Source: Watersipora subatra (taxonomy: Eukaryota; Bryozoa; Gymnolaemata; Cheilostomatida; Watersiporidae). From it: a DNA stretch of 64,000 nucleotides. The position numbers and the translations under genes were made by a program. The notes under the pieces are model-generated. The model was not told the origin of the DNA. It did no database searches and saw only the letters and a program-made list of their open reading frames with translations. Below, in pieces: positions 32,901 to 47,900 of the stretch; within the stretch, counting starts at the first letter, position 1; each line of letters starts with the position of its first letter. The stretch lies in NCBI RefSeq assembly GCF_963576615.1, contig NC_088711.1, forward strand, positions 60,864,248-60,928,247, written 5' to 3'.

Positions 32901-35900
32901 CTCCAGTCTAAAGTATTCCATAAACATGACCTTGAAAATAAATGAGTAGGTCACCAAAACCCCGTACATAAAAGTGTACCATGACTGCGATTCTACGGTT
33001 ATAGCGTGGAACTGAGCAGAGACCGCATTTATCGAGAAGCCGCCCTGAGCCCCACGTAAGTTTTAAAAACTTGGCTTTAGCCGCGGTCTATGACCTTGAA
33101 TCAGAAGCCGCGCCCAATGACAAGCCGCACGGCTCGAGCATAAGGACTTACAGTATATTGGGAGAGAAGAACAGTTCAGACTTTAAAGTGGTGAACTGAA
33201 AGCTCTTGATTTGAAGATGGATTTGAAGCAATGATGACATTTATGACCTACATGTCGTGATACACAATGCTGCTTCAATGCTAACTCTGCCAACTTCACC
33301 TGTTAAAAAACCTCTATGGACGCTCCAAACTTAATTCAAAAATCTGGTCTCATATCTGCTCCAAGAGGGAATGCTAACCATATCATCATTGATAATGATA
33401 TATATTGATAAATTGTCACCTCTGGTAAACATCAACTAACAGGACATCATTTACTTTAGTAACAACCAATTCCAACAACTACCCCATTTCAACCATTTTA
33501 GATTTGAAAAATATGGTATCACTTTTAATGCAGCAACACTTACATTTCGAAAAGGAGAGCATTCTAAACAGCTACTGGCTAGCGAGTGTGACAACTACTG
33601 AAGGTCGAATTTGGCAAGGGAGACAACAAGCAAAGGCTGCAACCGGCAAATGTGACCATTAATGATGGTGACAACTATCGAAACATCAAGCAAAGCTAGC
33701 AACTGACTACAGAGGTGACTGGCAAGGAAAAATAGCAACCGGCAACGGAATGTGACATGAGTTGTGGCTTGTAAATGTGTCAACTAATAATAATGACATT
33801 TAGGAAAATAGGAAACTGACATGAGTACAACTAGCATATTAATTTTGATTATTGGCAAAAATAGCAACTGACAAAAAGAGAACAGACAAGAAAGGCGACT
33901 GGCAAGTATCGCATGGAACCATTACTAAAGTGGGTGAAATAATCAGCAATTGACAAAAGTGACAGCTACAAAAGAGACAGCTAGCATTGGTACCAGACAA
34001 TGTGGTAGGAGCAACTGGCAATGATGAATTCTGGCAAATCTTTTCTAAAATAAGCGTTAGAAAAAAATGGTCTCACACAGCATTCGAACTCGGACATTTA
34101 CATTTGAAGCCAAGCCCTACCACTGCACTACTCGACCACTGTTCAACATTTCAGAATACCTGTGTACATAGCTATTACACATGAAGATATCCCACAGTAC
34201 ACGGGACTGCCGACTTACTAATTTACATATATAAACTAGTCGAATGTCTGACGTTGCACGGATAGAGTAATTACCTAATGAATTTGAGTAACTAACCAGG
34301 AAAGCAAAATTTTTCTTCAAATCTACTAAAACAATACCAGCTTAATAATGGTTAACAGTGTTAGTTATTAACCCCAAGCAAGAGCGTTAAGCATGAGTAT
34401 TTTAACAAATGTAATGACTATTTTCCCAGCAAATCCTATTTTGTGCAGCTTAATGGCTAAGTTTGCTGCCTCTATAGATCTGGAGGTCACGAGATCAAAG
34501 AAAGTGCTGTGTGGTTTTTTCATTGCTAGATTTTAATTGTTATAACTGGACGGATAGTTTAGAGGTTGACTCGCAATAAAATTCACATTACAGTTATTTG
34601 GTATCAAAAGATTCACCATGTCTTACTCTGTTGTGTTGTAGGTGCCAAATATGTGGAAATCTGATTACAAGCTCTTAAAAGCTCAAAAAACGAAAAGCCT
34701 CCCGTAGATTGGAATCTCTTTATTTCTCTGACGTATTCATTACAGTTTGGTTATTGTCTTGTCACGTGATGTTCTCACGTGAATTGAAAGGTCAATAAAA
34801 AGCTCAATATAAAACTTATCGTAGCACTAGTTTATGACAAACACTTCGGGTTTTACCGAAGACCCTGTATCAAACATAGATGCTTGCTACTTTACAGTTT
34901 TGTTTCGGCTTGAACTAATTGTCAAGTCGTAATCTGATCATGTGACCCAATACTTCGCAAATAATTTTTGCAGCACTTTTCGATTATCACAGGTGACCAA
35001 CAGGCTCGTCATGATTATCAGACAATGATATGTACTTCTTTGAGCTAAGGTTAAAAAGTTTAACGATTTTTTATGGTAAATTATAAGATATCAATGCTGA
35101 AAGTGACAGCATTACAATGACGATAAAATAGACGCGTAAGAACAATAGACATAGTTTTATTGAAGGCGTGAAGTATATTTGTGAAAATATTTCGACGAAT
35201 GAGGTTGTATGAAAGTGTAAACAGAAACCATCCTGTAACAACTACGTCCCATTTGAGCCGTTTTGGAAAGCGAATCCAAACTACGGCGGTCTCAAGTGGC
35301 TGCGATTAAATGTTCGTTTTTTTTTGCTTTTAAAAGCTTGTAATCACATTCCCATATATTTTGCACCTACAACACAACAGAGTAAGACATGGTGAATCTT
35401 TTAATACCAAGTAACTGTAATGTGAATTTTATTGCAAGTCAACCTTTAACAAAAAGACAAATAAGATTTTTATACAAATGTGTCTGCCTGTCCAGTTATA
35501 GCCATAAAGTTTGAGTAACAAAAACATTTCTTCACAGAGGGTTTGATCTCAGAACCTTCAGCTTTGGAGGCACCAAACATATTCATTAGACTGCGGCCTT
35601 CAACCAAGAGCATCGACAATAATGGTGAAGATATTCATTACATCGGTTAAAATACGCAAAACGTCATTGCGTCACATGTAATGATTAACAGTTTACCCTT
35701 CATTGGCATGCCCGGTCAGTATCTCAATCTATTACAATCAAAACTTACTTCTGCGTGGAGGGAAGATGTCTTCATCTCTCTTGTAGCAGACAACGCACCA
35801 GCGAATGATGATGACAACTATAACTACCGCGACTATGCAGATGGGTACAAGGATGAGAAGACTGTAAGAAAATGACAAGTAGCAACAAGTGGCATTGTTT

Positions 35901-38900
35901 TCTAATTTAACCTTACAGTATCCAGACCTGTAAATTAAGGAAATATTCAATGTTTCACTTCAATTTATATCCATTTTCATGTATATTTTATTAAAAAAAA
36001 AACTGCAATTTCATATTCATACACAGGTTTTTACTATGTGACACAAATAAACATATTACAATGTTTCCAGCTTAATAGCTTTGGTGCGCTCAACAAGTTA
36101 CGCCAAATTTAGAGGAAACCAAATAAAAATGGCTCCCAGATCACAAGAATTGTTGCAGACTATTCAAATTTCTGGCCTAAATGAAAGTTTTTTTTACTTA
36201 AAGCCATATTTATGGTAGGACAACTCTACAAAACTGTAGATACATATATATTACACGGAGCACTGTGGAGTTAAAACTTGTGGTTATCATATACTCTACA
36301 TAATAAATAACAGACTGACAATTTCAGGCAGTTTATAAAAGATTCATATAGTTAAAATAGTTACCGTAATTCAATATTTAGTCATTTTAGTTAATATTGG
36401 CTAGAATTTATGCTGAGGTTACGAAATCTATGAGTTCTTATCCATGTCAAAGATTTCATCAATAAAGTATTATTTAAAGCGAAATTTTGTGATGCACTAA
36501 GGGAATGCAAAATTTGGTATGGAGTAGTGAGGTATCCACTTGCATTAAAATCACTGTTTCCATGACACGCATGAAGCGCATCATGCTGATTTGGAGTCGT
36601 GCGCAAGTTGTGTTACCATGTGAATTAAGTATTTCTATGGAACTCTGGCATGATGTGGATTGACTCCGGCGCCTTGTTGAAAAAAAAGGAATTGTATGCT
36701 ATAAGTTAATAATTAGTGATGCAAACACGTGACACTCGATTGGGAAACGACGACGGAAGTATAGAAAATGTTTAAAATTGAATAGCTGGCGCGGTATTTT
36801 AATGTGCATCATTTGCAAGTGCTGTTTCCATTAGTCACAAGCATGATGGATTCGATAAGGTTTTTCGAATCGCAAAACTCGCTTGGCTTGCGGATTTATG
36901 CCGCTTCCATTATGTGGTTAACTTGCAGATTGGCTCAAATTCGTGAATCATGCGCCGTCATGGGAACACAGTGAATGATGAATAAGAATATAGCCATGTA
37001 GTGACAACAGGCCAGCCAAGATTGATACATGACCAAGATACATGGCCAGCCAAGATTGATACATGACCAAGATACATGGCCAGCCAAGATTGATAGGCCC
37101 TATTACTCATGGCCCTGACATACCGATCTAAAGCGCTGCCAGTAAGTATTTGCACAAACAAAGAGGAAAAATAGCTATTAAAAATTTTAGACAAAAAAAT
37201 AATTCTTCAAATAATAAAACTGAAAAATAAAGCGTGTAGTTTCGGAGTTCTGCCATCTGTACTACAACCTCTAGCACACAGGTGTCCTTTAGCGGGTATA
37301 TTGCCGAAGCCGAGACCGGGCCGTAGTCTACACACACAAAAAAACAACAAAGGTCCACGTAGTTATGAGCAAAAACAAAAGTATCCACCCAAATATCTCA
37401 CCAATCCGATGAGCAGCACACACAAAAACTAAACCAATCGACTGAGCCACACATCATGTCAGAATATTCCAAGTTTCAAGTCATGTTTTGCGCAACTCAC
37501 CTTATGGTTTGTCAAAACTTGTCCCAAACTCCCTATTAATTTGAGACTGTCCAATATGTTTTAGAAATGGTCGCCGCTAGCCTAACGTCCTGATTCAACA
37601 TCTTACTAACTATCGGGGCATTGCTGAGTGCTCCCAATCCTTTTGAGTCCTTCTTGAGTTTTGTTTACAATAGTGTTAACCCGATTTTGATTGGTTCTTG
37701 CATGCTTAAGAGAGACTCAAAAAGATCGGGAGCACTCAGCAATGCCCCGATAGTTACTAAGATGTTGAATCAGGACGTTAGGCTAGCGGCGACCATTTTT
37801 AAAACATATTGGACAGTCTCAAATTAATAGGGAGTTTGGGACAAGTTTTGACAAACCATAAGGTGAGTTGCGCAAAACATGACTTGAAACTTGGAATATT
37901 CTGACATGATGTGTGGCTCAGTCGATTGGTTTAGTTTTTGTGTGTGCTGCTCATCGGATTGGTGAGATATTTGGGTGGATACTTTTGTTTTTGCTCATAA
38001 CTACGTGGACCTTTGTTGTTTTTTTGTGTGTGTAGACTACGGCCCGGTCTTGGCTTCTGCAATATCCCCGCTAAAGGACACCTGTGCTCTAGCATCACTT
38101 TGTTACTCATTCAGGTATAGACTGAGGTGCTAGTCAGGCATAGACTGAGGTGCTATTCAGGTATAGACTGAGGTGCTATTCAGGCATAGACTGAGGTGAT
38201 ATTCAGGCATAGACTGAGGTGCTATTCAGGCATAGACTGAGGTGCTATTCAGGCATAGACTGAGGTGCTATTCAGGTATAGACTGAGGTGCTATTCAGGT
38301 ATAGACTGAGGTGCTATTCAGGCATACACTGAGGTGCTATTCAGGTATAGACTGAGGTGCTATTCAGGCATAGACTGAGGTGCTATTCATGCATAGACTG
38401 AGGCGCTATTCAGGCATAGATTGAGGTGCTATTCAGGTATAGACTGAGGTGCTATTCAGGTATAGACTGAGGTGCGATTCAGGTATAGATTGAGGTGCTA
38501 TTCAGGTATAGACTGAGGTGCTATTCAGGTATAGACTGAGGCGCTATTCAGGCATAAACTGATATGCTATTCAGGCATAGACTGAGGTGCTATTCAGGTA
38601 TAGACTGAGGTGCTATTCAGGTATAGACTGAGGCGCTATTCAGGCATAGACTGAGGTGCTATCAAGCCAGCTAAAACGGTCTATTTCTGAAATGTCATGG
38701 ATCACAGAAAAATGCTGCAAGATTTTTATTAAGACCATAATTTTAGAAGACTTCACGGGTAGTGGCTGGTCAAGTCAAATTCTAAGTAAATATACTCATT
38801 GTTTGAACTTGCTAAAGTATCACAAATGAGACGAGAAAACTTACAGCACAACGGTGTTCACTGAACCACTACTTCCTCCTCCATATTGAGTTGTGACTCG

Positions 38901-41900
38901 GAGGGTGGTAGTGTTCCCCACCCACCCCGGGCGCCTACTTGTACTAGAGGTGCTCTGCCTGATAGTAGTAGACACTGTGGACTGAGAGTAAAACTGGACA
39001 TATCCAAAGCAAGTCTCACCACAGCTATATATCGAATTGACACTCGAGCAGCAGCTGAAATTACGAGTGGCTGTGTAGCAGCTTTTAATTAGGTCAAAAT
39101 ACTGGCATTCATAATATGTGATCCCGGAACCATCTCCTCTTGAGGCACCTACAAGTGTATTAACAAAGAAACAATCATGCTATTGACAAGCAATTTGGCA
39201 GAAAGCCAACTTAAAAAAATAAGTCACTGTTTGCCTCTGTTACTGCAGGTCTTGTTGTTAATCAGGAAATTCAAACCAATCACCAGAGCTATCCAAGTCA
39301 GTGGTGATTCGAATATTTGAATATTCAAATACCTGAGACATATATCCCCTTTGTTGTAATTCGACTAAGTTTTCATTTGGTTTAATTTGACCAAATCCCA
39401 GTGATTTGGGATTAGATTTAAAAAACAAAGTAATTTGGGATTTGATTTCAAAAAACAAAGTGATTTGGATATAATAAACAAATTAAATCATTTATGGACT
39501 TTTCCCACGCAATCTTTGGATAATAAATTATCAGTTATAAAGCCGGAAGTACACGGGTTAGTACTTGAGTAATTAACATCAAAGGTAGTTCAGGTTATAT
39601 AATGCTGATATTAACATGCTTAGCCTAGTGTTATTCAATGCTCTGTCAATCATATCTTGAAGCTGCAGACGCCTAGCTGATAAAAATCAATAGCAGGATG
39701 GCAGACAGACAGTAATGGTACAAAAATTGAGTGATAGATGTCTTTGCCTTTCGTTTATTTAGAGACTTTTGTTTTTGTATGATGACGTTTTAGGTAATTT
39801 AAGATATACAGCTACTAAATTTGATAATAGTAGTGGAACTAGTCAGAACTGCCATATATTAATGGCGGGTAAATTATTATTATTATTAAACCATTATAAT
39901 GGTTTTAAAGTGAGCTATGAGAAACAGGCTATCTAGATCAGTAAAATCTCGATATACAAAATCTAGTTCCTTACGATAAAAAAATAAACTGGGAAACAAG
40001 CTGGCTAAACTTGCTCTCAGGGAATTGTCTATCCCTGCAAAATCTGCTACAATAGAAAAAGTTTGAGTAAAAATGGATTCATAATCCATCTACGGCAAAG
40101 TTCTCTATCCAACTTTTCAAAAATGTTGTTTTTAATAAGTAATGGCAGAAAATTAGAGTTGAAAATATTTTTCAATGCTAATGGCAATAATTTTGTTTAG
40201 TTATGATATATTAGTTTCTGCCTACCGTTGTTTTCATGTTAAAATACATGAAATTGTACTCATTAGTCATCTACTTAATACCTTTATTTGTATTCAGTAT
40301 AATATATAACATTATTGTTTAATCAACTGATGAAAAAAAATTATGAAAACCTACTCTATCTTGTTCAACATCTGCTTTGTTTAGAAGTTTTTGCACCTAA
40401 TAATTTGTCAAATATTCCATAACATTGAGTGATTTGAGAGTTGATATGTATGCATCATGCATGTTATTTTATAGATACTGTATCATATAACACAAACAGA
40501 AGATTTGATGCTAATCAAACCTGTTTGTAACTGATTTGATTTCAAATCAAAAACAGTGACTGGGATACATCTGTGCCGATCACATTATTTCCTTGTCACA
40601 ACTCCACACGCAAGTTGCATGCATTTTCTCCACACATGCATTTTCTTTGTTTAAAAACCAGAACATTAAATTGATGAACCCACCAGGTGAATGTGAATAC
40701 AGTAGATGCTCATATAACGTAAATTCCAGATAACGTAAAAAAATTATGTGCAGTTTTTGCTGCCTACTACGTAAAAAATTCCATATAACGTAAAGTGTCC
40801 AGTCGGGCGAGTTCTCAAGTTCGATTTAAACGTTAATTTATCTTGCCGCACTTGCCAAAGAAACAACGTTGCGCTTGCAGTGTTATATTTACTATATATA
40901 CCACTTTCGCAACAATCAAGTTCGTCTTGATAGATCGTCAGATGTGTCGACAAAACATAGAATAGGGTAGCTCGCATCGTTCATAAATCCAAAGGCGACT
41001 GGTGCAGGTGTTACATCGTCGATCTACCAATCTGAATGTCACGAGTTGGAGTATCATTGAAAGTTCTCTTTTATCCTAACCTTGACCCCTAGGTACAGAT
41101 ATATGACGAGCAGGTAGTACCGTTTTTTGTGAATTATATTTGGTTTTGCTTTTTTGTAGACGTATAACATATTTGTTATTAGTTTTACTTTGCAGAGTCG
41201 ACTTGGCTGCTTAAAAAAAAGCAAATCGTTGTAAATGAATGCCAAAGGTGTTTTCCATCAACCTATCGTGAAATTAAATCAATCATGGTCTATAAAACCA
41301 GTGAGATTGATCATAAAAAAAGAAAAGTTGTCGATGTAAACTAATATTGCTAAAGTTACAGTACAGCCAACAAATTAAAAAAGTTGAGTCAAGTTTTTCC
41401 TTTTTGTATGCCGAAAGAGGTAAGTTTGGAAAAATCTTGGAATGGATTAGACAATTTACATGTATTTTACTGTTCTTATAACGTAAAATCCCTATAATGT
41501 AAACGTTCCTGGAATGAATTATTTATGTTGTGCCTACTGTATTACAAACATAGATGAGCAGTTAAATTGGTAGAACACCCTTGAGATTAGCAGAAGAAAA
41601 CACAAAGATATGAGTGTAGGATGATGAGGAGACAGTCGATCAATAAAATGGTTATATATGATGAATTGGAACATTGAACCTGATACATAAGAAAGGCCTG
41701 AGAATGGCGAAACGTCCTCTCATGAAAAGATAAAACAGCTGCCTGATCATTTGATCGAAGTATTACTAAAAATTGTATTTTGTTCTGTCGCTCAGAAGAA
41801 GAGCGATAACGGTAATATATTTTGGCAACAAAATGTTCGTAAAGGATTTACAATCGAGGCAAAGGCTATACAGGTTAATAGGTTAACACTTAACACATTG

Positions 41901-44900
41901 TTAAGTGTTAAGGTTAACACTTAATGACGGTGATGCTTCTCGTTGCATTGACTTTCAATCCAGTAGATTTTGTTGCATTTCGGAAAGTTATTCGCTATGA
42001 TTGGTCAGTTACGGTCATGGCATTTATTCTATTTGTGATGAATAAACATAGATAATGGTTATAGAAAGTTCTCCAAATTTTGAATTTTTTTATCGATACC
42101 AGTCAATTTTTTAAAATAGCAATTTTGAGCATCGTAAAGACAGCAATATAATGCCTGGTTTGCATCTCTACGAACAGATCGGAGTCGTGCTCTTTGCTAA
42201 ACATTTTTAAATCTTCAGGTTTTACTGTCCTATGCATGTATCTTGTTTTGTAAACTCAATGACCTAGTATCACCTTGTTTACCAGTCTCATCACTGCCTC
42301 AGTATAATAGCAAGCCTGACCGTAATCAAAATATATAAAAAACTTCCATAATAATAATTGATAGAAAATTAGTCACTACCTCAAACGCTGGATACTTGCT
42401 GTCACCAGTTTTAATTGCTAAATCTACAAAGAATAAACCAGAAAACCCACCAAAATCATAGCAGTACCAATGACCTAATTTAGAAAGTGGATGCAACAGT
42501 TCACATGGGAGTGTTGATGTATGCATCACTAAAAACTGTAGCTTCAGGTCTTCAAAGAAAGATGTTTCAGGCTGTGATAACTGAACTTAGCCTTAAGGTG
42601 CGTTTATGCGAGGATAATTTATTAGAGTTGCCTCAACCCCTAAGAGTGTCAGAGTAGCAGCAGATACAAAATAGGCCGCCATTTTTCTATGCTGGTATTT
42701 TTGACGTCATTGCAAGATTTGATTGGTGAATTTTTGTTGTACTCCGCTAATGACGGCTGTCAAAAATGAACAAACATCGTATGCAGCATTTCACTGACTT
42801 CGTGTTGGTGACTGAGACAAAGCTGTTTTTAAAACCGATCAGCGTTTTATACCAAACAGACTTGAGTGGCGTTGAAGCAACTCCAACAAATGATTCTGGT
42901 GTAAACGCACTTTTATACTAAACAAAAATGTTAAACATGTTTTTATTGTATTTGTGCGAGTTACGCATAGAATAATTATCATGTTGGTCACATATCGCTG
43001 AAAGCAGCATATAGCAAACAACTCCCAGCGTATAGTTTGGTGTAGTAATAAACGAATTTATTTATCGCGTACCTCACCACAGAAGTTACTTTTTTATATT
43101 TTGTCACACATATATACCCTTCTAGTTTCCAATAGGGGTTCCAAAAGTATCCTAACACAAATCTAGCCTGCTCTACTATATACGCCCTGGGTTACAATGT
43201 CCTTGTACGATTGTTTCGCCTTACAATTTGGAACAAGACGATTTTTCATCCCTGCCATACAACATTGTTTCGCTAATTTCAAAATTTGAACTTGGCAGTC
43301 GGTATGCTGATTACGCCAGAATAATGAAGATGTCAATATGGTAGACGCCGAAATCTCTTTCTCAACACCTGAAAGAGATACGATGCTCACTCTCTCTCAG
43401 TTTAGCATTATTTGTTACAAGTTAGGCCTATAGTGAAAACCAATCTGGCTACAGATAGTTGATAAAATTCTGAATTATAGTTTAGTAAAACACTGACTAA
43501 ACCATAGCACCAAGCGTGTGTTTAGTAAGCTAAATTCATTTAAGTTAAATTCAATGTTTATGTTATACGTCTGTCTTAAAGGTAAGAACTCTGCACATAG
43601 TAAATTGTAATGTTGCATTCTATTGCAGATCATAACTACTAAATACACTAAGGTTACTGTAGATGACTATAGTTGTAGAGTGAGGGTCCACTGTACTAGC
43701 GATCATCTGACTTGGCATGCACAGTTACAAGGTTTCTGCGTATCTAACTTGTCCTAGTATATAGTTTTATAGGGAGGACTGAGAAAACAGCTCAAAGGAT
43801 ATGAAACAGAAGTACATCGCTCTGAAGGGATGTATTTGACAGCCTGGGTGTTTTGACTGGTTTATTAGTTTTTCATATGCTAGATATAACCGACTGATGG
43901 GTGATGATGACTCAACAGTGAATCTCTATTCAAGAATGTTTACGCGATGCAATCCTTCCATTATCTTGATTTTGTGAAGGAGTATGCATTACAACACATC
44001 TTGGTTGAAAAGCCAAAATGAACAGCTACTGTGGTCAGTAAAGACTGGTTCACACTATATCGCTGTGTCTCGCGTTGATGCCACAATACTTGGGTGACTG
44101 TCGATGATAACAATGTTTACACTATCACAAACCCATCCACATTTGTATCAGGAAATACTCCTAGACGTAGTGTTCTCATTTCTCTTTTTAAATTTTTGCG
44201 AAGAAACCTTGTTTTCGAGTGCTGGAATCAAAACTAGTCCCGCAGCGATTATCATAAACAGATATGAATAAATCACGCTATTCTCGACCATGAATATTCA
44301 TCACCGAAATGGTTCACATTAAAAATGTGGTCGTCGATGCTCGGCGAAGTATCTGCAAAGTTTGACAGCTGCAAACTTTCCCGACGTTTCCGCGATGCTT
44401 CGTCGATGCCATCAGTTCACATAATCAACGATGAACGTCGAAAGGAAAACACTGACTAACGGCGATATAGTGTGAAAAAGCCTCAAGTGAGATACAGTAT
44501 ATCCTACTAGCAAGCTCGTCCAGGGTGCTTGACCTAGAAGGGTAATACAAGGAGTATGCACGAGCTTACACAATGGTATCGCAGCAGGCGGCTTTACACA
44601 AACTTATGATGTTAAGGAAAAGATGCCGTAGTTTGCATATGAAATATTACATGTGTGGAAAACGTGGGCATTCTATGTCGTGCCACATTTCATTACATCA
44701 TGTCAATTTTGATCACAACAAGCAGGTGCTCTGGGCCCTCATTTTACTTCCTTAGTTGAGTACTGAGGAATGATGCAGAACTACTGTACCTTTTTGTAAG
44801 AATTGCAGACTGCACTGTTTCAAAGGTCCATTAAATACAACTCAAATACACCTAACAGAATTCCGGTTTAGTTGATTTCTATCTTTATAGAAGCCATTTC

Positions 44901-47900
44901 CTGCTTGGACATGATTGTTCTTTGGACAAATCCCAAAAAGTGTTTTGCAATATAAGAAATCATACCTGATTTATTAGAAAGTCAATCCAAACTCCTGCTA
45001 TTAAGAGCATAGATAACTGCTTGCTACGTAGATAACTGCTTGCTACGTAGATAACTGCTTACGACAAAGCTATTGTTGACATGAAATATTTGAGGCAATT
45101 TAGTGGTCTACCCTATTAGGACAATAGCTTCATTCCAAGCTGATACACTCCCGCCAATGCCATCTAAATGCTGGTTCACACTGTATCACCGCATCTCGGC
45201 TTTGGTGCCACAATACTTTGGTGATTGTCGATGATAACAATGTTCACAATATTACAAACCCATCCGTGTTTGCATCAGGAAATACTCATAGACTAGTGTT
45301 CTCATTTTTCTTTTTAAATTTTCATGAAGAAATCTCTTTGGTTTCGCACGCTGGAATTGAATACTAGTCCCGCAGCGACCATCATAAACGGATATGAATA
45401 AATCATGCTATCCACGACCACGAATTACCATCGCCGAAATGGTTCTCATTTGAAAGGCCGTTGTCGATGCTCGACGAAATATCGGGAAAGTTTGACAGCT
45501 GCAACATTTCCCGGCGTGTCCGCGTTGCTTCGTCGATGCCATCGGTTCACGGTGCACATAATTGACGATGAACGCCGAAAGGAAAACGCTGACATACGGT
45601 GATATAGAGTGAACCAGCCTATGAGAAACACTATATGAGTTGAAGTGGGTTGAAACATGAAACCCATTGTTGTTCAGATATAAATGCATTGATAGTCAAA
45701 GCTTTTATATATGAACTAGTGTTCTACTAAATGGCAAAATGAGTGGTTGCGCTCAAAATGCAAATAGGTAAATACGCCACAACAGGTGTTCACTGCACCA
45801 CTACTTTCTGTTCCGTATCGAGTTGTGACTCGGAGCGTGGTAGTGTCCATAGAGTTATCTCCCCCTAGAGTGATAACTACACGAGCGTTTCCGGTGCCAA
45901 CAAGGAGCGTTTAGGCCACGCCTCTTTTTTGTGCTAGTCAGTCGTAGTGATTGACAGAACAATAACATCAGCCATGAGAATGATCATGAATTTCCACAGT
46001 TAAGATCGTAATTATTGCTCATATTAAAGAAATGATGATTATAGTTTATTACTCTAATATACGCTTATTATTTAAAGCAATTCAATACCTACATGCCTTG
46101 CAAAGGCACTGAATAGATAGTGTTAAGTAAGTGAGTTAATGCAATCAGTTACTCCAATGATATACAGCCCACCACACATGGGGGCTGTATATCATTGGTT
46201 ACTCATAGATAAGATAGATAGTCATACTGGGGTTGTATTACATTGGTGTGATGGGAAGCTAATCGACTGCCATCAACTGAAAGTATTGACATTGTATGGT
46301 GATAGAGTGATTCATTGACACCACAGTTCACAAACAGCCCTTGCGTGTAATATTAGATTTCAATACATATCAATCAAATACATAGACTAGCTTGAAACAA
46401 AGATGTCCACTAGTTAGTGGACATCTTTGCTTGATGTAAACAAGCAAAAAACTTGAAAGTTAGAGTGGCAAATGTTGTTATATGTTAGATAAAAATAAAT
46501 TATACTTAATTGTACTAAATTATAATTATTTAAAAATAACATAGAATTTCTTATTACCTTATTTATTAAATAATTTTTTATTGTAATCATAGCTAAAAAG
46601 ATTATATTTAGCCATTACTTGCTAATTATTTCACATTTACATTTAAACACATTTGGAAATGGAAACAAATTGAAATAATATGGAAATGAAGTAGGGAAAT
46701 GCTATGAAAACGGAAATAATATGGAAATGAATTATGTAAATGTAATTAATATGGAAATGGAATTAATATGGAAATGAATTATGGAAATGAATTATGTAAA
46801 TGGAATTAATATGGAAATGGAATTAATATGGAAATGAGTTATGTAAATGGAATTAATATGGAAATGTAATTAATATGGAAATGGAATTAATATGGAAATG
46901 AATTATAGAAATGAATTATGTAAATGGAATTAATATGGAAATGGAATTAATATGGAAATGAATTATGTAAATGGAATTAATATGGAAATGTAATTAATAT
47001 AGAAATGGAATTAATATGGAAATGAATTATGGAAATGAATTATGTAAATGGAATTAATATGGAAATGTAATTAATATGGAAATGGAATTAATATGGAAAT
47101 GAATAATGGAAATGAATTATGTAAATGGAATTAATATGGAAATGGAAATTAAGAGGAATTAAGAAGAAAAAATAAACAACTGTAAAGGTTTTCAAGCTTT
47201 TTCAAACAACTACAACTTTTAAATTTCATATCATGAAAGAAGTGTTTTGTTGAAATAAATTAAGAAAAAAAATAAAATTATAAATGTGTTTAAATGTAAA
47301 ATCATTAGCAAGCAATGGCTAAATATAATCTGTTTAGCTATGATTACAATGAAAAATAAATTATTTAATAAATAAGGTAATAAAAAAGTCTATGTTATTT
47401 TTAAATAATTATAATTTAGTATAATTAAGTATAATTTATTTTTATTTAACATATAACAACATTTGCCACTTTAACTTTCAAACTACATATTATGAGAAGT
47501 GTTTTGTGTAATTGAAATAAATAAAGAAGAGAAAATAAAAACAACTAAATGTTTTCAAGCTTTTTCAAACAACTACAACTTTTAAATTTCATATCATGAA
47601 ATAAGTTTTTTGTTAAAATGAATTAGGAAGAAAAATGAAACTCCAAATGTGTTTAAATGTAAATGTGAAATAATTAGCAAGTAATGACTAAATATAATTT
47701 GTTTAGCTATGATTACAATAAAAAATTATTTAATAAATAAGGTAATAAGAAATTCTATGTTATTTCTAAATAATTATAATTTAGTACAATTAAGTATAAT
47801 TTATTTTTATCTAACATATAACTACATTTGCGACTCTAACTTTCAAACTTTTTGCTTGTTTACATCAAGCAAAGATGTCCACTAACTAGTGGACATCTTT

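Noticed and set aside
37128-37827. Coding frames in the arms of the 37277-38086 palindrome
   Set aside because: They mirror one another because the arms are inverted repeats and have no protein-like features.
41870-41925. GTTAACACTTAAC / GTTAAGTGTTAA palindromic cluster as a regulatory operator
   Set aside because: Short AT-rich direct and inverted words in an intron; no evidence of conserved function.
44573-44755. Zinc-knuckle-like CGKRGH peptide suggesting a gag-like remnant
   Set aside because: The spacing is not C-x2-C-x4-H-x4-C and no neighbouring domain supports it; chance frame.
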